Assembly: GCA_947579665.1 (NCBI GenBank)
Contig: OX388352.1
Coordinates: forward strand, 37,938,216-38,002,215
Direction: 5' to 3'
DNA: 64,000 bases
Source: Sympetrum striolatum
Lineage: Eukaryota > Arthropoda > Insecta > Odonata > Libellulidae
Numbering within the stretch: the first letter of the stretch is position 1; each line of letters opens with the position of its first letter. This document shows positions 59,822-64,000 of this stretch, piece after piece. A program made the position numbers and the translations under genes. The notes below the pieces were generated by a model, which saw only the letters and a program-made list of their open reading frames with translations, was not told the origin of the DNA and searched no databases.

Positions 59822-60272
59822 GGGTCATTCCACGCCAATTCGACAAGGAAATCGGCAAAATTGACCCTTTAGGTAACCGATTTTGATCAAATTTGGCAGA
59901 TCGCTTTGATTTGATAACAAAATGAAAACCCCCAAGCCGTTTTGTAATTAACGCAATTGTTTACGAAATATTGCAATGTTTGAAAATTGAAATTTTACAA
60001 AAGTGCCTTCGCATTCGAAGCCATATCTCCGGTAACATAAGAGCTAAAAATACACAGCATAGCTTAATTTAATGGTCTTATATTAAAAAAGATAATCATA
60101 TGAAGTTTTTATAAAATTTATACAATTTAATAAAGTTTATAACAATTTAAAATTTTCAAATCGATTTTTGACGGTGTAGCTGTGCCTTCGATTTTCTCGT
60201 TTTTTTTATATGTTGTACATAAAACCCTCCTCCACAATTTCAAAAATTTAGCAAGGGTAATATTTCATTAAA
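59822..60272 (+). repeat. interspersed repeat, copy 2
   Basis: Begins GGGTCATTCCACGCCAATTC and ends near AGGGTAATATTTCATT. It is the reverse complement of 44,205-44,655. It interrupts the unit 4 tail after TATTCAGAAACAATTTTAG, whose unit 1 counterpart (about 24,500) continues uninterrupted, so it is an insertion. Confidence 0.85.
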
Positions 60273-60287
60273 TCAATGGAAAAAATT

Positions 60288-61735
60288 GGGATTTTGGGGC
60301 CCTCTGGAATCGAACCCATGACACTGAGGTTCAAAATCGCAATTTTTCTGGCGGTTACACGTTTTGGCCAATACATCGTAAAAATTTCAAATCAATGACG
60401 CTTGTGGTTTAGCCAGTGAGTTAGTATCCTATCTATCTATTTATATAGGTACATGAATGAATCCGGAGAAGCATCTATATAGACATTTTGGAACTGCCCG
60501 AGACTTTACTTAAACCGATGTATTTGCGTATTGATGCTCGGACACTAGCGAAACATGTTTCTGCAATTAAATTTCTGTGGAAGTGTACGAAACGGTCTCC
60601 AAACATTGTAATCACCTTCCACAAGGTAATGCCTTCGCATATTGACTTTATCTAGTAGTTAAGTTTAATAATTATCTTCTTACAAATTAGTTTTCAATGT
60701 CTCACTCTTTTTTTCGGTGAATCATGAGCTGAATCGTTTGTGTCTTCGTAATATTTCATTTCTTTTTATTAAATAGGAGTAAAATTTTGCTTGCATACTG
60801 CAAAAGATTTAATTTATAATAGATAAATGCATGCAAAGTGTCATCTGTCTGTCTTCTAGGTAAAGACACCGAATGAATTATGAAAATTCAATCAATATGT
60901 TTTAAATGGAAGATGTATTTCTTAAACCGAGTCTTAATATACATCTTCTATTTAAGCAAGAACTTCCTATCATTCCGCTAAGTTCACGAAAAAAATTATG
61001 AAATATTTCCCTATGTGTTTTATATAGAAGATATTTATATATACCGCCCGGCATCGAACCCGGGTCTTTCTGGTGATACTTCCTATGCAGGACAATATAA
61101 TATCTCCATCTCGATCTGTGTGTAAAAATTCAAGCAGGATTATTTGCTGCAACTGCCTCCAACGACGTCCTACTTTTCATATATTCCTTATGTGAGAAAT
61201 TTTAATGTGCTCTGGCATCGAATCCTGGAACAGTACGGTCTTATTTAAATCTTTTTCCTAAAACAATTCTTGATTTTCCTCTTCTAGCAAATCGAGAACT
61301 TCCTATCGTTTCGATAAGTGCATCAAAAAAATGAAAAACTTCCTAATTGTATTTTAAAGGGCAGAATTTTGCATCGTCGTGGCATCGAACCCAAGATATT
61401 TTATACAAGAGTTATTTATTTTTTCCATAGATGATGACCATATATATACAGGTTCCTTGAGTTTTGATTGTCTACCTAACCGGGAAGTTAAAAAAAAATC
61501 CCAAAAATCAAAGCAATGCTTTTAAATGGGAGTAGGCGGGACTTTGGGGACCCTTGAATCAAACCCATGACACTGAGGTTCAGAATCGCAATTTTTCTGG
61601 CGGTTACACGTTATGGCCAATACGTCGTAAAAATTTCAAGTCAATGACGCTTGTGGTTTAGCCTGTGAATTAGTATCCTATCTATATATCTATCTATATG
61701 AATGAATCCGGAGAAGCATATGTATATAGTAGATA
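60288..61735 (-). repeat. cluster of tRNA-like SINE fragments
   Basis: A ~190-bp direct repeat lies at 60,288-60,482 and 61,538-61,735 (both ... GACACTGAGGTTCA ... TTTTTCTGGCGGTTACACG ... GAATGAATCCGGAGAAGC). Read on the minus strand each has an A-box-like and a B-box-like segment (GGGTTCGATTCC in the first). Between them, further reverse B boxes occur near 61,051 (CCCGGGTTCGATGCCGGGCGG-like, a good T-arm), 61,215 and 61,382. A ~331-bp direct repeat (AGAACTTCCTATC at 60,960 and 61,291) links two of these. No complete cloverleaf could be drawn. Confidence 0.55.
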
Positions 61736-62011
61736 CATAGATACATCATATCAGTATAAACCTCCCACACAATTAATTTCCCTGTATAACTTATGCACAA
61801 AGGAATTCGTAGAGTCAGAAGTTTATATACCTCAGTAACACGATTTGGATATTATAATTAAAGTGACCTTTCCTTTTTATAGATATAGTGCTTTCCAATA
61901 TTAGGATTTAACTTAGGATTTTAGGATATGACACTGCTCCGACAAAAATCTCTTACTCGTGGTCTAAATGACGTATATAGCAATTTACCTCTAGTTCAAA
62001 TTAAATCAGTT

Positions 62012-62345
62012 ATGCTCCAAGGTTGCTGAGCGTGTAGAGCATTTGTCGCTGGTAACGGTCCTCGCTTCATTTCTCGGAGCGGAACATTACGAGTGAAATA
62101 ACTTTCGATTCCGTAGACTTTTAAAACTAATTCTACATCAAATCGAGTGGATCAAGTTATTGATAAAAACAACCTATCTTTAGTGGTTATATCCTGGCTC
62201 GTACCACATGAAATGTACGTTAATTTTCTCCGTATTAACTTTTCAAATCCATCTTTAGTACTACAAAATTGAATCAGAAGTGACATTCGCGTTATCTTAA
62301 GCAACCCATAATGGTGATCTGCAAATAAGATCGTACTGATATACT
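62012..62345 (+). repeat. tRNA-derived SINE, copy in unit 5 flank
   Basis: Orthologous in position to 25,395: GGTTGCTGAGCGTGTAGAGC followed by a degenerate B box and a tail with GGTGATCTGCAAATAAGA. Confidence 0.55.
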
Positions 62346-62937
62346 GATTATGTGAAACCCCATCCTTAAATTTACATTTTCAATAGTGAGTAACTTTATT
62401 AATAGACCGCAATCAAACAATAGATATCAGAATAAACTCATCAATCTGTCTTAAATTCAGCACAGAAGTTTATAATATCGTAATTACCACAGAATAAATT
62501 CTTCTTATTGGTAGAAGTTCAAAGTCCAGGCCAGTTTGCATAATGTTCGAGGTAATTTGTAATCCCTTATACTGTCTCCTCTTAATTACCATTTTTATTA
62601 TATGTCTGTCTTTGTACCTTCGATAGTTCCTTCCTGATTCCCATACTAAAATTAAGATCCTCGCTAAAAATTGTTTAATCTAAATTCTACTTTTAATTTT
62701 TATCATGTGTGGTGTTCAAAATTTATTAATTCTGTGGTCTCTTCAACCCTCTAAAATAATTCCTTTTCCCATACCTTGGCAACCCATTTAGGCCTCTTTT
62801 GGAGTCACGTATCAGAAGCTCAACTCATTCCGTCTTTTTTCCTTCAGAAGCACGTTCCACTGGCCTACGTCGTATACCCACCTACTTACATTGATATCCT
62901 TCTTTAAATTTGCTTCTACTGAATCCTATATTGAATT

Positions 62938-63185
62938 GTTACCACGTGCAGTAAATTTAATTTTTAGTTGATAGTCTCCACGTGTGGCAAGCTTAATCTT
63001 AAATCAAACTTATCTACGCGTGGTTAATTTAATTTTAAATGATTTCTCTCGGTGTGTGTTAAATTTTACCTTAAACTAACTGCCTCCACGTGTGGTAAAT
63101 TTTATCTTAAATAAATTGTCCACACGCGTGGTAAATTATATCTTAAATTAACTGTCTCCACGTGTGGTAACTTTAATCTTAACCC
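62938..63185. repeat. expanded CACGTG minisatellite, unit 5 flank
   Basis: About seven copies of the ~36-bp unit seen at 26,061, four containing CACGTG. The last three copies are more uniform (CCACGTGTGGTAA or CACGCGTGGTAA), which suggests recent local expansion. Confidence 0.75.
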
Positions 63186-63189
63186 TTTA

Positions 63190-64000
63190 AGGACCGTAAG
63201 AGAACTACAATTGAAATATCGTTTTTTTTCTTTTATATTCTGTTATTTGGGTCAACTTATGATACCAACTAAATTCTCATCAAAATATGTAGCCTAATTA
63301 TGAAAAAATGATATGATAAAAATGTCCAGTTGAGCAGCCTAGATAAAAATGCTTAATACACTTACATAAAATTACTCTAATTTCCTTGTCAATAAAATCA
63401 TTTTTGACTGAAATGCGACAATAATCTTTAAATAATATCCAAATGAAACAATTAAAAATAATGAATTGAATATTACACAGATAATGAATTCAGGAACTGA
63501 TTAAAAATATTGGTTTCCTATCATCGCATCTACTTGAATTCTCATGATAGACATTAAATATATTATTCGAATCAAAATACTTGAATAACTTATACCTATT
63601 ACGTAATTAAAGAAATTAAGAAAGATTATACTAAATAGTACATAGAAAATTGATTATTTCAGAAATGAAATTTAAAAAATCCTCCCTTTTGACGTAAAAC
63701 CTAAATGCACAGATTATAAATCACAGAAATGACTTGTTTTTTCTTCAACTTTTTTAACATATATCTCGAATGTTTTTTATCTTATCCTTGTATGTTCATA
63801 TCTCATTCTTCTTCACGATTACATCATTGGGCATCCTGGAAGGAGCAATCACTACAAATAGTTTCTTCATATATAAGGAAAGGGTTGAGGTGATTTTGCA
63901 CATGAGGGCGTGCACCCAGAAAAAATCGATTCCCGGCCCTGTCAGACTTTTTCAAGTCCGTTTTTCCTTGAGTAGTTTCTTCATCTTCTCTGCGGTGATG
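63190..64000. other. AT-rich end of window
   Basis: No gene recognised. The last 150 bases are less AT-rich and could be the edge of another element, but the window ends. Confidence 0.35.

Larger units (their letters stand above)
61740..63190 (+). repeat. 5' flank of a further array unit (unit 5)
   Basis: It aligns with 25,120-26,222 of unit 2: GTAACACGATTTGGATATTA (61,846; unit 2 25,211), the SINE, CCCATTTAGGCCTCTTTT (62,787) and the CACGTG minisatellite. No gene exon is reached before the alignment ends at about 63,190. Confidence 0.75.

Noticed and set aside
61030..61100. Possible tRNA gene on the minus strand
   Set aside because: The T-arm is good, but no matching acceptor stem, D-arm or anticodon arm could be drawn; neighbouring similar B boxes point to SINE fragments.

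Overview
The window is eukaryotic, AT-rich nuclear DNA, most likely from an arthropod and probably an insect. The evidence is short coding exons with consensus GT/AG splice sites and AATAAA signals, a secreted DUF4773-type cysteine-rich gene family (a family I know from insects and other arthropods), and a dense load of animal-type transposons: CR1-like LINEs, a Penelope-like element, mariner, Tigger/pogo and tRNA-derived SINEs. The species cannot be told from the sequence. No prokaryotic signal was found.

The main content is a dispersed tandem array of one gene unit. Unit 1 (about 15.8-24.6 kb) and unit 4 (about 51.4-59.8 kb) hold decayed pseudogenes. Unit 2 (about 24.9-33.5 kb) and unit 3 (about 37.2-51.0 kb) hold two apparently intact genes. 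The 5' flank of a fifth unit starts at about 61.7 kb and runs toward the window end. The units share a 5' flank (SINE, CACGTG-bearing minisatellite, conserved promoter block), an exon/intron plan and a 3' polyadenylation region.

The gene 3 product (45,522-50,347, eight exons, 412 residues) has a signal peptide and three consecutive copies of a module with spacing C-x8-CC-x14/15-C. Only the last copy continues into the C-terminal half of DUF4773, so the N-terminal half-domain has been triplicated. All introns after exon 2 are phase 1. The gene 2 product (28,059-33,018, seven exons, 363 residues) is a paralogue that lacks exon 5 and has lost cysteines in its first two modules. Both proteins end near a dibasic RVKR sequence.

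Units 1 and 4 share the same defects: no start codon, missing exons 5-6, and an exon 7 deletion that removes the cysteines. They also share one CR1-like retroelement inserted just upstream of exon 1. That element keeps a long ORF1 (PHD-like finger, coiled coil, SGNH/esterase fold) in both copies while ORF2 is almost gone. One pseudogene unit was therefore duplicated.

Other regions: 1-15.7 kb has no gene I can name. It holds a candidate promoter with a non-coding first exon (5.44-5.63 kb), a six-copy array of about 222 bp (8.5-9.85 kb), a G-rich quadruplex-prone tract and a Tigger/pogo relic (13.8-14.7 kb). The 38.9-43.1 kb region is a transposon nest: an inverted-repeat element split by a mariner relic, followed by a nearly complete but broken Penelope-like element. 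The 59.8-61.7 kb region is a cluster of interspersed repeats with tRNA-like B boxes.
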